A stretch of 50,663 nucleotides of DNA from contig NZ_QGDS01000021.1 of NCBI RefSeq assembly GCF_003149105.1, forward strand, positions 1 to 50,663. The letters are read 5' to 3'. Positions 34,397 through 43,079 of the stretch are shown piece after piece (within the stretch, counting starts at the first letter, position 1; each line of letters begins with the position of its first letter). Made by a program: the position numbers and the translations under genes. The notes under the pieces are model-generated. The model saw nothing but the letters and a program-made list of their open reading frames with translations. It was not told the origin of the DNA and did no database searches. The stretch comes from Faecalicatena contorta (lineage in GTDB: Bacteria; Bacillota; Clostridia; Lachnospirales; Lachnospiraceae).

Positions 34397-34413
34397 TCTG
34401 CTTCTCCTTCTGC
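34376..34413. terminator. Perfect 17-bp inverted repeat terminator
   Basis: GCAGAAGGAGAAGCAGA (34376-34392) pairs exactly with 34397-34413, with loop GTAA. The TAA of the small gene is in the loop. It also separates the kinase gene that converges from the right. Confidence 0.85.
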
Positions 34414-34438
34414 ATTTAGCACATTTATAATTTTTAAC

Positions 34439-35026
34439 TTACTTCAACTTTTCTTTTAAATAAGTATGAATCTCTTCCAGACAGTCTTCCATTTTATGAT
34501 TCCTAAAACTCCTTCCGATTCCTGCCTTTTTCAGGTTTTCTTCTGAAAAATCAGCCTCATCTGCAAGAAAACGTCTGCACATTTCTGAATACCTGGGCTC
34601 ACTCTGCCCACGTTCCCTCTGCAATGCCCTCTCAAGGCGCAATCCATTCTCCACTTCAATATAAACAGGAATCAGCTTGTCTTTTCCAAAATAACGGCAC
34701 ATGGCCTCATAAGACTCCAGTGTCCCGATTACAAGATAACTATGTCTGTCCAAGTCAATTTGTCCGTCATCGGCCGTAAAATACTTCCATATGCCATGTT
34801 TTGTATCATACTCCCTTACTTCGATAACATGGCCCTCTTTTTCCATTGCCTTCAGCTTTTCTTCATCTACAAAATAATATTCAACCCCATCCGTCTCTTC
34901 GGCGCGGACCGGCCTTGTGGTATATGGAATAATTATTCTCAGCTCCGGCATTTTTTCTTTAAGTTTTTTAAATATTGTGTCTTTCCCGGAGGAACTTTTC
35001 CCCATAATATAACAAATCCTACCCAT
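34439..35026 (-). CDS. Guanylate kinase-like nucleotide kinase
   Basis: The 195-residue protein has a P-loop GKSSSGKDT (9-17), TTRPVRAEETDGVEYYFVDEEKL (36-58) typical of guanylate kinases, and the lid region after it. The C-terminal half is less typical (AMCRYFGKDKLIPVYIEVE). In Bacillus the equivalent place before holB is taken by thymidylate kinase (tmk); here a Gmk-like protein occupies it. The start overlaps the PLP gene's stop by 8 bp. It may be a second guanylate kinase or have another substrate. Confidence 0.85.
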   Translation of the reverse strand: MGRICYIMGKSSSGKDTIFKKLKEKMPELRIIIPYTTRPVRAEETDGVEYYFVDEEKLKAMEKEGHVIEVREYDTKHGIWKYFTADDGQIDLDRHSYLVIGTLESYEAMCRYFGKDKLIPVYIEVENGLRLERALQRERGQSEPRYSEMCRRFLADEADFSEENLKKAGIGRSFRNHKMEDCLEEIHTYLKEKLK

Positions 35027-36464
35027 TTACTAAAACCTCAATTCTTCCTTCTTTTTCCGGCCCTTCTACAGAAAATCCCATAGATTTATATTTTCGCATT
35101 AACCCGGCGGCCTCCTGGGAAATCTCCTCTCCCGGCACAATCAAAGGAATTCCCGGGGGGTATACGTAAGCATATTCTGCAGAAACTTGTCCCACCGCCT
35201 CTTGCCAGGATACACTCACAGTTTTATTGTTTAAATCATTATTTAATAAGCTATCCACCTCTGCACTGGTATATTTTTGTTTTAACCTTGGGAGTGAAAA
35301 GTTTATCTGAGATTCTTTCCCATTTTCAATTCCCCGCTGAAGGCTCGCTGCATCTCCCGGACCCAGTTGAGAATCTATTTCCAGCAGCGCATTTGTCAGG
35401 CGTTCTATGCCCTCCCTGGTATCCCCGATTGAGGTCATGGCAAGCACGTAGGAGCCTGCCGTCATCTCCATCTGAAGATGATATTGATTCAGCAATTTCT
35501 CATAAAGCTGGCGGCTGTTTATATTTGCATCCTTTACAGAAATAACAAGCTTAGATTTATCATATACTTCCGTTTCCAGCAGGTTTAAATGCCTGAACCC
35601 TTTTAACTGCCTCCTTGCTTCCTCTAACATGGCCGCATAACTTCCAAAAAGCTCCTGCCCCCGTTTTGAAAGCAATTCGATACAGGCATCCATACCTGCC
35701 ATGAGAACATAAGAAGGGCTGCTCGTCTGCAGCATGTGAAGATACCGCCTTATTTTATTTCTATTCACTAAGTTGCCGTTCATATGTATCAAAGCCGTCT
35801 GTGTCAATGAGGGAAGTGTTTTATGAAGACTGTGTATTACTACATCCGCTCCATATGCATTCGAATTTTCCGGAAAATATGGATGAAAACCAAAATGAGC
35901 TCCATGTGCCTCATCTACAATCAAAGGAATATTCTTCTGATGCAGCGCATTCACAATTGCTTCCACATCGGACACAACTCCATCATATGTAGGTGATGTA
36001 ATCACAACAGCTTTAATGTCCAAATGCTCCTGCAAAAGTGCTTCTATATCAGACACCTCCACAGGTCCGTTCAGTTCTATTTCATCATAAAACCTGGGGT
36101 AAATATAGACCGGCTTCAGTCCATTCATATATATAGCATGATACACAGACTTATGGCAATTTCTGGAAACCAAAATTTTATCACCGCGGGATGTACACCC
36201 CATAACTGCACTTAAAATACCAGAAGTGCTTCCATTTATTAAATAGCAGGTTTCCTGCCCACCATATAATACGGATGCCCTGTTTTCAGCCTCTTTAAGA
36301 ATTCCCCCAGCATGATGAAGATCATCAAATTCCTCAATTTCCGTAATATCTATGGTATAAGGAAGATCAAATCCTGTCAAGGTCTGATTCCTTTTATGCC
36401 CGGGCATATGAAAACCATAATAATCTGTATTATTATACTCCTTTAACATTTCATATAAATTCAT
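35019..36464 (-). CDS. PLP-dependent Orn/Lys/Arg decarboxylase family protein
   Basis: The 481-residue protein is of fold-type I with the sequence FHMPGHKRN at the start, the GSTSGILSAVMG and DEAHGAHFGFHP region, and the PLP lysine in HSLHKTLPSLTQTA. It is in the YaaO/SpeA-like group of basic amino acid decarboxylases, which also stands upstream of tmk-holB in Bacillus. The substrate is not clear. The ATG at 36464 has GGGAGG 6 nt before it. Confidence 0.9.
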   Translation of the reverse strand: MNLYEMLKEYNNTDYYGFHMPGHKRNQTLTGFDLPYTIDITEIEEFDDLHHAGGILKEAENRASVLYGGQETCYLINGSTSGILSAVMGCTSRGDKILVSRNCHKSVYHAIYMNGLKPVYIYPRFYDEIELNGPVEVSDIEALLQEHLDIKAVVITSPTYDGVVSDVEAIVNALHQKNIPLIVDEAHGAHFGFHPYFPENSNAYGADVVIHSLHKTLPSLTQTALIHMNGNLVNRNKIRRYLHMLQTSSPSYVLMAGMDACIELLSKRGQELFGSYAAMLEEARRQLKGFRHLNLLETEVYDKSKLVISVKDANINSRQLYEKLLNQYHLQMEMTAGSYVLAMTSIGDTREGIERLTNALLEIDSQLGPGDAASLQRGIENGKESQINFSLPRLKQKYTSAEVDSLLNNDLNNKTVSVSWQEAVGQVSAEYAYVYPPGIPLIVPGEEISQEAAGLMRKYKSMGFSVEGPEKEGRIEVLVNG

Positions 36465-36494
36465 AATTTTCCTCCCAATAAGCCAGTCCACACA

Positions 36495-37841
36495 TCATTT
36501 AGTCCGGGGGATATGAATTCGGATTAAGAAAGTTTTATTCTCGCTATCCGTTTCATATATTACAAACCCTCCCAGGTTCTCTGCAATTTCCTTTACAATC
36601 AGCAGACCCAGCCCGTGGTTTTGCTTTTCCATTTTCGTAGTAAGAAGTTCTCCGTTTTTCATATGTATATTACCATCATAGCAGTTGACCACCTGGAGAG
36701 TAGCCCACTGCTGCCGGTTAGTACTGATAATCTCAATAAATCTGTCTGACACGGGAACGTTTTGGCATGCTTCAACAGCATTATTTGTAAAATTCGAAAA
36801 AATACGGATCATATCCAGCATCGTCATCTTTGTATCCCGGGGGACAGCAATGTTTGAAGACAAACGAATCCCCTGTTCCTCGCAAATATTTGCAAGGTCC
36901 TGCATCATACCATCCAGAACCACACTGTCAGAATATCTTTTGTGAATCTGTACCTTTTTCTGCATTTCATTAAACATGTCATCAATCAGCTCAAGCGCCT
37001 TTTCGTTATCACTCTCCCTGATTAATAACTTCAAAGATGCCATCATAGATTGATAATCGTGCTTGAACGCACGAAAGCTCTCCGTATATTTCTGATATGA
37101 CTTATAGTGCCGCATCTGCCGTTCATATTGCTCTTCCAGCATTTGCGCCCTCCATTGGTATTCTATGAGCTCGGTGCCCTGGATTGACTGGTAAATCGCA
37201 TAGATAAGCATACCAAGAGAAAGCAAACAATTCCCCAGGCCCATGATTACAAACCATATTCCCCACGAAGACAGCCCATTCTCAGAAAACCACACATCAT
37301 ATGAAAATATATACAATCCCGAATTCATGACTGTTAAATTCAGGACAGCTGCAATTTCATAAATTACAACAAACTTAAGCTGATTGTAGTTGTACAAAAA
37401 AAGCTTAAGCTTATTATCCGGCAGAATTGTTTTGCGTAAAAACAAACAAAACAAAAGTACAAAAGGAAGGATTAAGACTGTATTTGTTAAATAAGAATTT
37501 ACGTTGGAAAAATCACGTTTATGCAAAATAAAAACACTAATTACTGTAAATATCCCACGAAAACAATAAGCGATAAGCACACTGCAAGCCCCCCCGTAAA
37601 ATGCCTGCAGCCAGTCCATTCTGGTAGAAAAACGAATACAAAAAACCATAGTGCTCATAATAATTATCATTTTTAACCAGCGTATCGTCAAATCATTCAT
37701 AAATAAGTATGATACAGTAATAATTACCAAGAGCAGTAAGAACGGAAGCACACTTCTTTTCTGTATAGGAAAAAGCCTTTTGTAATAAAATAGGAAGGAG
37801 AAAAAATACAGGATGACCACTGAGATGACAAGATATATCAT
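36495..37841 (-). CDS. AgrC-like GHKL sensor histidine kinase
   Basis: The 448-residue protein has six or seven membrane helices (1-220), a dimerisation segment with the phospho-acceptor His in FKHDYQ (about 266-271), and a GHKL ATPase end with FTNNAVEA (N box) and NHGLGL (G box). This is the layout of peptide-sensing kinases such as AgrC. The start overlaps the regulator gene's stop by four bases. No agrB or agrD gene is nearby, so the signal is not evident. Confidence 0.88.
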   Translation of the reverse strand: MIYLVISVVILYFFSFLFYYKRLFPIQKRSVLPFLLLLVIITVSYLFMNDLTIRWLKMIIIMSTMVFCIRFSTRMDWLQAFYGGACSVLIAYCFRGIFTVISVFILHKRDFSNVNSYLTNTVLILPFVLLFCLFLRKTILPDNKLKLFLYNYNQLKFVVIYEIAAVLNLTVMNSGLYIFSYDVWFSENGLSSWGIWFVIMGLGNCLLSLGMLIYAIYQSIQGTELIEYQWRAQMLEEQYERQMRHYKSYQKYTESFRAFKHDYQSMMASLKLLIRESDNEKALELIDDMFNEMQKKVQIHKRYSDSVVLDGMMQDLANICEEQGIRLSSNIAVPRDTKMTMLDMIRIFSNFTNNAVEACQNVPVSDRFIEIISTNRQQWATLQVVNCYDGNIHMKNGELLTTKMEKQNHGLGLLIVKEIAENLGGFVIYETDSENKTFLIRIHIPRTK

Positions 37842-38605
37842 GACATCTCTCCTTTCTTATCTACATTCCTGGTATAATAGACATGAAAACGGGAAATATA
37901 CTCCGAAAATGCTTTTTTAAGGGACTGTGCATGAGTGACCCCAATAGGAATGGACTGCCCGGTTTTTAATAATATATTCTGCTGCCGGAAAGTTACAATA
38001 TAGGGCAGATGTACCAGATATGAACGGTGCACCCGTACAAAGTCTTTTCCTAAAAGCTTATCTCCCAGTTGTGTCATGCTGCTATAAAACTTTGCCGACT
38101 TACCATTATCATAATAAACCGTTACAATTCTCTGCCAAATTTCAAAATGAGAAATCTGATGAATCGGAATTACACTTGTTTTTCCATCAAACTCAAAAGT
38201 AAAAAGTTCCTCTTCTTTTTTCGATGCCAGTTCTACCACCTTAAGGAAAACTTCTTCAAACCTTTCAGTACTTGTATTCTCTTTTAACAAATACTGAACA
38301 GCATTCACATCAAATGCCTCATATACATAATCCTCATAACTGGTTAAAAAGACGATCTGGGCCTTACAGCCACATTCCCGCAGCCTTCGGGCAGTTTCCA
38401 TCCCGTCTATCTTTCCCATCATGATATCTAAGTAAATAATATCTGTTTCCTTTAGTACATCAGAATAATGAAAAAGTAAAATTTCTCCGTTATCAAAACA
38501 GGAAATCTCCATATTTATTTGATGCTTTTTGGAAATTTGAGAGATTAACTCTGCATATTGCTTGATTGCTCTTGAATTGTCATCACATAAGGCTATTTTC
38601 AGCAT
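37838..38605 (-). CDS. AgrA-like LytTR response regulator
   Basis: The 255-residue protein has a receiver domain with Asp8-Asp9 and the phospho-acceptor Asp60 (IIYLDIMM), then a LytTR DNA-binding domain (about 130-240) with FVRVHRSYLVH. It is the partner of the kinase that follows. LytTR proteins bind direct repeats upstream of target genes; the inverted repeat at 38690-38724 is in its own promoter region. Confidence 0.93.
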   Translation of the reverse strand: MLKIALCDDNSRAIKQYAELISQISKKHQINMEISCFDNGEILLFHYSDVLKETDIIYLDIMMGKIDGMETARRLRECGCKAQIVFLTSYEDYVYEAFDVNAVQYLLKENTSTERFEEVFLKVVELASKKEEELFTFEFDGKTSVIPIHQISHFEIWQRIVTVYYDNGKSAKFYSSMTQLGDKLLGKDFVRVHRSYLVHLPYIVTFRQQNILLKTGQSIPIGVTHAQSLKKAFSEYISRFHVYYTRNVDKKGEMS

Positions 38606-38689
38606 ATTCCGTCTCGCCCTTTCTCTTCATCATCTGAAATTTATGGTTCTATCATAATGTCAAGAAGTAGAAAGGTCAAGCCCGAACAA

Positions 38690-38724
38690 AATATTGAAAG
38701 ATTCAAACTTAGTCTTTCAATATT
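38690..38724. promoter_or_regulatory. 12-bp inverted repeat between the regulator and chemoreceptor genes
   Basis: AATATTGAAAGA (38690-38701) is the exact reverse complement of 38713-38724, with an 11-nt loop. It lies between divergent genes. It may be an operator; the following TTTACTTTTTG would also allow a terminator reading rightward. Confidence 0.5.
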
Positions 38725-38866
38725 TACTTTTTGTGTTTCCATTGTATATTAATTACGTACAAAGGCCAATTCACAACGTATACTGCCATAAATAATTCCC
38801 AGTATTTTACTCTGTTTATTGTAGGTAAATATATGATTACATCAGAGAAAAATGTAGGAGGTAAGG

Positions 38867-40870
38867 ATGATGCATTTTAAATCCATCCGTATAAAATTCA
38901 TTGCAAATATTATTCTTGTTGCATTAACCAGCGTTCTTTTAATTCAAACTGCTAACCTGCTTCTGCTTCAACGTTCATTCTCTAAGCTGGTCCCATCCAC
39001 AATGGAAACCAGCCTGCTGAATGCACATGAGCAGATTCAAATCAAGTTAAAAGAAAATTTTTCGGCACTGGAAGCAATTTCTAATATGCCTATGATTAAA
39101 GATACATCATTATCCCTCGAAGAACGTGCTGCAGGCCTGTCTTCTTTTGTGGAGGCAAATGAAGATAAAGGTTATCAGGCCTGCGCTATTACCGATACCA
39201 CAGGGAGGGCAGTTCTATCTTCCGGTGTAGAGCTGGATGTTTCAGCCGACTCCTATTACCAGGAAGCGGCACAGGGAAAAAAGATAGTCTCAGACCCTTT
39301 TATTTCAAGAGCTACCGGTAATTTACTGATTGTTTATGCTGTGCCTTATTATGATAACGGGGGCAACTTTGCGGGTGTCATTACTCTTGATACAGATGCT
39401 CTTTATTTAAGCCACAATTTTTCAGTACAGAGTCTGGGTGAAAATATTGAAGTATTTGCCATTACAAATGACGGGACGACTGTCGTTTCCACCGACCTGG
39501 ATATGGTACAAAGCCAGCTAAATGATTTTAACGAAGTAAAAAATGACTCCTCTCTTAAGGGCCTGGTAGAGTCTGAAAAAAAGATGATCCAGGGACTGTC
39601 AGGTAAAGGTGAACATGTATATCATAAAATACGGGAACTGATTCATTACATGCCCGTTGAAGGTACTTCCTGGTCTATCGCTGTTACGCAGCCTAAAAAT
39701 GAAGCATACCAAACGGTGAATGCAATTAAAATAAATGGCCTTATCGTTCTTGGTATTGTAACTGTACTTAGCATTATAGCCGGCACACTCTTGTCCAAGT
39801 CAATTTCCCGCCCCATTGTGCAGCTTGCAGATGCGGCAAATAGCCTTGCCCAGGGAGATGTGGATGTTAACATTCTCATAAAGTCACAGGATGAAACTGG
39901 AATTCTGGCGGAAGCCTTTCATAAGATGATTCAAAATGTCCGGGAACAAGCCGGGGCCATCAATTGTATTGCCCAGGGAGATTATACCGTCTCTCTTCCT
40001 ATCCGGGGCAGCAAGGACATTGTAAACCGAGAAATCAACCAACTGGTTAAAAACTATAACCAGTTGATGGGAGAGTTGCGTACAGTAGCGGAACAAGTAT
40101 CCTTCGGTGCTTCCCAGGTGGCCGGAGGTGCTCAGCTTCTAGCTTCAGGAAGCTCTCAGCAATCAGCTTCTATGGAAAATTTGTCTATAACCATAAATGA
40201 AATCAATGCACATGCAGACTCCAATACAAAGCTGGCCACTGATGCTATGAATGATGTAAATAATGCAGGCAGGCTGGTAAAAGAAAGTATGATATCCATG
40301 CAGAGCACTGCTAAAGCTATGACCGATATTGAAGCAAGCAGTAAACAGATTGCCAAAGTAATCATGGTAATTGATGATATTGCATTTCAAACGAACCTTC
40401 TTGCACTGAATGCGGCGGTAGAAGCCGCCCGTGCAGGACAACAAGGCAAAGGCTTCGCCGTTGTCGCAGACGAAGTACGCAGTCTGGCAGAAAAAAGTGC
40501 CGAAGCAGCACGGGAAACAGCCCAGTTAATTGAAAATAGTATCCAAGGGGTATCCTGTGGAGTTGAAGTAGCCAGAAGGGCAGTGAAAGAGATTGAAACA
40601 GCCGGAGCCATCACCGAAGGAGATGGGGTAATCATGCAGAAAATCTGCACAGCCTCCGAACAGCAGCATCTTGAGATTGCCGAAATTACTCAAAGTATTG
40701 TGGAAATTACAGAGGTGGTTCAAACAAACAGTGCTACAGCACAGGAAAGCGCCGCCTCCGCGGAGGAGTTAAGTGCACAAAGCGCCAGGCTGAATGACAT
40801 TGTGGACCGGTTTAAGCTGCAAGCCTGGAAGGAAGATGCGGAAAAAGTATCTCCCCCGGAAAAATATTAA
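38867..40870 (+). CDS. Methyl-accepting chemotaxis protein
   Basis: The 667-residue receptor has two helices (about 10-32 and 287-308) around an outside dCache-like domain ([19 protein letters not shown]...[17 protein letters not shown]). A HAMP segment (about 310-360) and a long signalling hairpin with the tip [18 protein letters not shown] follow. It couples an external ligand to CheA; the ligand is unknown. The first ATG at 38867 follows GTAGGAGG; ATG at 38870 is equally possible. No other chemotaxis gene is in the window. Confidence 0.93.
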   Translation: MMHFKSIRIKFIANIILVALTSVLLIQTANLLLLQRSFSKLVPSTMETSLLNAHEQIQIKLKENFSALEAISNMPMIKDTSLSLEERAAGLSSFVEANEDKGYQACAITDTTGRAVLSSGVELDVSADSYYQEAAQGKKIVSDPFISRATGNLLIVYAVPYYDNGGNFAGVITLDTDALYLSHNFSVQSLGENIEVFAITNDGTTVVSTDLDMVQSQLNDFNEVKNDSSLKGLVESEKKMIQGLSGKGEHVYHKIRELIHYMPVEGTSWSIAVTQPKNEAYQTVNAIKINGLIVLGIVTVLSIIAGTLLSKSISRPIVQLADAANSLAQGDVDVNILIKSQDETGILAEAFHKMIQNVREQAGAINCIAQGDYTVSLPIRGSKDIVNREINQLVKNYNQLMGELRTVAEQVSFGASQVAGGAQLLASGSSQQSASMENLSITINEINAHADSNTKLATDAMNDVNNAGRLVKESMISMQSTAKAMTDIEASSKQIAKVIMVIDDIAFQTNLLALNAAVEAARAGQQGKGFAVVADEVRSLAEKSAEAARETAQLIENSIQGVSCGVEVARRAVKEIETAGAITEGDGVIMQKICTASEQQHLEIAEITQSIVEITEVVQTNSATAQESAASAEELSAQSARLNDIVDRFKLQAWKEDAEKVSPPEKY

Positions 40871-40931
40871 AGTTTTCAATTATAACAGACTATACAGCCC
40901 GGCTCATTGGTTATGCGGCACGGCAAAGATG

Positions 40932-41735
40932 CTACTTGTTCTTTTTGTAAGAAACAGGGACCATCCTGCCCCCCAATTTGCCGACCTGATAAAAAAATGC
41001 TCCAACAGGCTTTTTGTAAAAAGGTACAGGGATGGCAGAATCATAATACTTTTTTGCCCGCACCGGATCCATCCAGTATATACCATCATAAGTGGGATAC
41101 TCTGTACCCGGCCCATTAGATAAGCACATGCCGCGAAACAGGTTATAAGGAATCATCAGCAGGGCAGAGGGAGGATGCATTTTCCCAGATTCAACATCCA
41201 TGAGAAACTCCCGGAAAACCTTACTGCTCTGCCGTTTTGCTTTATCATCTATGGAATAGTCATTCCAGCTATGCGTGATGACCGGAAGCAAATACACACG
41301 ATTAAAACCAATGCCCTTTAAATCTGCCGCAAGACTTTTGGCAGCTGCTTTTGCACCAACACCTCCAGTTGTTGTTATAACCAGGGCCTTCTTGGTAAAA
41401 AAGTGCGGCCTATGTAACATATAGCACAAATGGTCAAATAGATTTTTTACTAGTGCCGTAGGTGCTCTATTAAAGGTTGGGCTTGAGAAAATAATACCGT
41501 CTGCCCAATTCATTCCTGCGATAATTTCATCCATAACAGAGCGGTGGGGACAATGTTCATTTCCCTTTCTAAAACAGGCACTGCAGCCAACACAAAAGGG
41601 CAGATTTGCTTTTGCAAGATGGATCTCCTGAAACTCAGAAGCTGGAGAAGCACTCATAATCTGCTGGCGGACCAGTTCCACCAATCTCCATGTATTTCCT
41701 TTACGTGGACTTCCATTGATAATCAGATATTTCAT
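40932..41735 (-). CDS. Flavodoxin/NADPH-dependent FMN reductase family protein
   Basis: The 267-residue protein starts with the FMN-binding loop INGSPRKGNTWRLVE (6-20) and has IIFSSPTF near 84 and TTTGGVGAKAA near 120. The motif CVGCSACF (48-55) with a third Cys (HCP) suggests a metal or redox site, as in iron-sulfur flavoproteins. The C-terminal region of about 70 residues (WMDPVRAKKYYDSAIPVPFYKK) is longer than in plain flavodoxins. Ribosome site AAGGGGG precedes the ATG. Confidence 0.85.
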   Translation of the reverse strand: MKYLIINGSPRKGNTWRLVELVRQQIMSASPASEFQEIHLAKANLPFCVGCSACFRKGNEHCPHRSVMDEIIAGMNWADGIIFSSPTFNRAPTALVKNLFDHLCYMLHRPHFFTKKALVITTTGGVGAKAAAKSLAADLKGIGFNRVYLLPVITHSWNDYSIDDKAKRQSSKVFREFLMDVESGKMHPPSALLMIPYNLFRGMCLSNGPGTEYPTYDGIYWMDPVRAKKYYDSAIPVPFYKKPVGAFFYQVGKLGGRMVPVSYKKNK

Positions 41736-41901
41736 TAAATCCCCCTTCTTCTATTGTCACTTTAAGTTTCAGAAAACAAACTATATTTCTATCAGATTAA
41801 CCTTCTTTTGAAAAGGATTATACTATGCCCATCTTATACAGTCAATATAGAGCTTATTTAATTTTTTAGTGCATAGAATATTGCTGATGACAACAAAAAA
41901 A

Positions 41902-41920
41902 TGAGCGGATTATCCGCTCA
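41902..41920 (-). terminator. Terminator of the LysE-like gene
   Basis: TGAGCGGAT and ATCCGCTCA form a 9-bp dyad (41902-41920), followed on the minus strand by seven T residues. Confidence 0.8.
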
Positions 41921-41965
41921 CAAATTCTTCAAATCTTTAGCCCTTTCCGGTTGAGCTGCTCTGGG

Positions 41966-42438
41966 TTAAATCATCAGTAAACTTACAACACATTCCAGCA
42001 ATGCTGCTGCAAGTATAAGATTAATAACTCGGAAATGCCTGATATATATCCTGTTAAAGCTGTAATACCAAACAAATAAATTTTTACATTAACAAATTGC
42101 AGAATAAACCCAGTACAAAAAGATGGCTTTTGATTATTTTCACCCGAATCCGGCTCACTTCTTGCAATATGGATTGCCAGCCATAAGATGTAAATGGCCC
42201 CAACATATTTCATAATTTCCATAATGGGATTTAAATATCTATCCATTCCATATATCAATATGGCACATAAAATCTGTACGGCATAATATCCCGCGAAAAT
42301 ACCCCATAATAAATTTTTGCCTTTTTTCCATCCTACACGTACACTTGTATTTAGCGCAAGTAAGTTGCCGGGTCCGGGAGTGAAAGCATTTATAATAGCA
42401 TAAATGATAAAACTTGAGAGTGCCTGTATTCCCATCAT
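41966..42438 (-). pseudogene. LysE-family exporter gene with internal deletion and frameshift
   Basis: The N-terminal part is a good LysE/RhtB family protein (AFTPGPGNLLALNTSVRVGWKKG near 15-37; VNVKIYLFGITALTGYIS). After this the frame ends at 41983 with unrelated residues (SELLILYLQQHCWN). In another frame the sequence FRVINLILAAALLECVVS and a stop at 41966 give a proper LysE C-terminus. The segment that would normally join them (about 40-50 residues) is missing, so a deletion with a frame change near 42030 is the best explanation. A functional amino-acid exporter is unlikely. Confidence 0.75.
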
Positions 42439-42445
42439 GCCAATA

Positions 42446-42556
42446 CTAAGCAACCGTATAGATTCTTACATCAGGATCTGCACTCCATAAAGGACTTAAA
42501 CCAACAGCAACGTCATTCTTAAACATGTCACTGTCAAGATAAGCTTTTACATTCAT
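42446..42556 (-). CDS. 36-residue frame in the leader of the LysE-like gene
   Basis: ATG at 42556 has GGAGG 8 nt before it and a promoter at 42611-42639. The product (MNVKAYLDSDMFKNDVAVGL, then SPLWSADPDVRIYTVA) has no family that I recognise. Its stop is just before the ATG of the LysE-like gene. It may be a leader peptide that couples translation, or the 5' remnant of a gene joined to LysE by deletion. Confidence 0.45.
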   Translation of the reverse strand: MNVKAYLDSDMFKNDVAVGLSPLWSADPDVRIYTVA

Positions 42557-42610
42557 ATTCCATACCTCCATTTAATCTGTCTGTTATTCATTTACTTTAA
42601 CCGTATTCAA

Positions 42611-42639
42611 ACTATAACAAAGAGACTTGTCAGAGTAAA
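42611..42639 (-). promoter_or_regulatory. Promoter upstream of the 36-residue frame
   Basis: TTTACT (42634-42639), 17 nt, TATAGT (42611-42616) on the minus strand. It lies between the HxlR gene and its downstream target, the usual place for HxlR control. Confidence 0.5.
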
Positions 42640-42679
42640 GATATTAAGAAATTTATAAGTTACTAATAAATTTCATAGC

Positions 42680-43063
42680 TTAAGACTGAAGCTGTTCACA
42701 AGTTCTGCATGGAGGCAGCTTTTTATCTAAATTATCCAATGTATGAGTTCTGGACCACTGACAAATGCTTTGAAGAATTGGAAGTACCGACGTTCCCTTT
42801 TGTGTAAGTGAGTCCTCCACCTTAGGAGGAATTTCATTATATTGTGTACGGCTGATAAGTTCACCTGCTATTAATTCCTTCAGCATTGCAGAAAGGACTG
42901 CATCCGTAATATTCCCCAGTTCTTTTCGAATTTCGTTGTACCTCATTACCTCTGCAGATGATAAGACACAAATAATTCTTGACTTCCATTTACCTCCGAA
43001 TATATCAAGCCCGTATTCAATAGGGCACATGATTTCTTTTTCAACTTTTGGTTCATACTTCAT
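42680..43063 (-). CDS. HxlR-family transcriptional regulator
   Basis: The 127-residue winged-helix protein has the HxlR pattern CPIEYGLDIFGGKWKSRIICVL (13-34), RYNEIRKELGNITDAVLSAML (41-61) and a later ELISRTQYNEIPPKVEDSLT. HxlR proteins often answer to electrophiles or aldehydes and act on nearby genes. Cys13 at the start of the domain is the usual sensor position. It probably controls the LysE-like transcript downstream, which is broken here. Confidence 0.92.
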   Translation of the reverse strand: MKYEPKVEKEIMCPIEYGLDIFGGKWKSRIICVLSSAEVMRYNEIRKELGNITDAVLSAMLKELIAGELISRTQYNEIPPKVEDSLTQKGTSVLPILQSICQWSRTHTLDNLDKKLPPCRTCEQLQS

Positions 43064-43079
43064 CTTTGCTCTCCTTATT

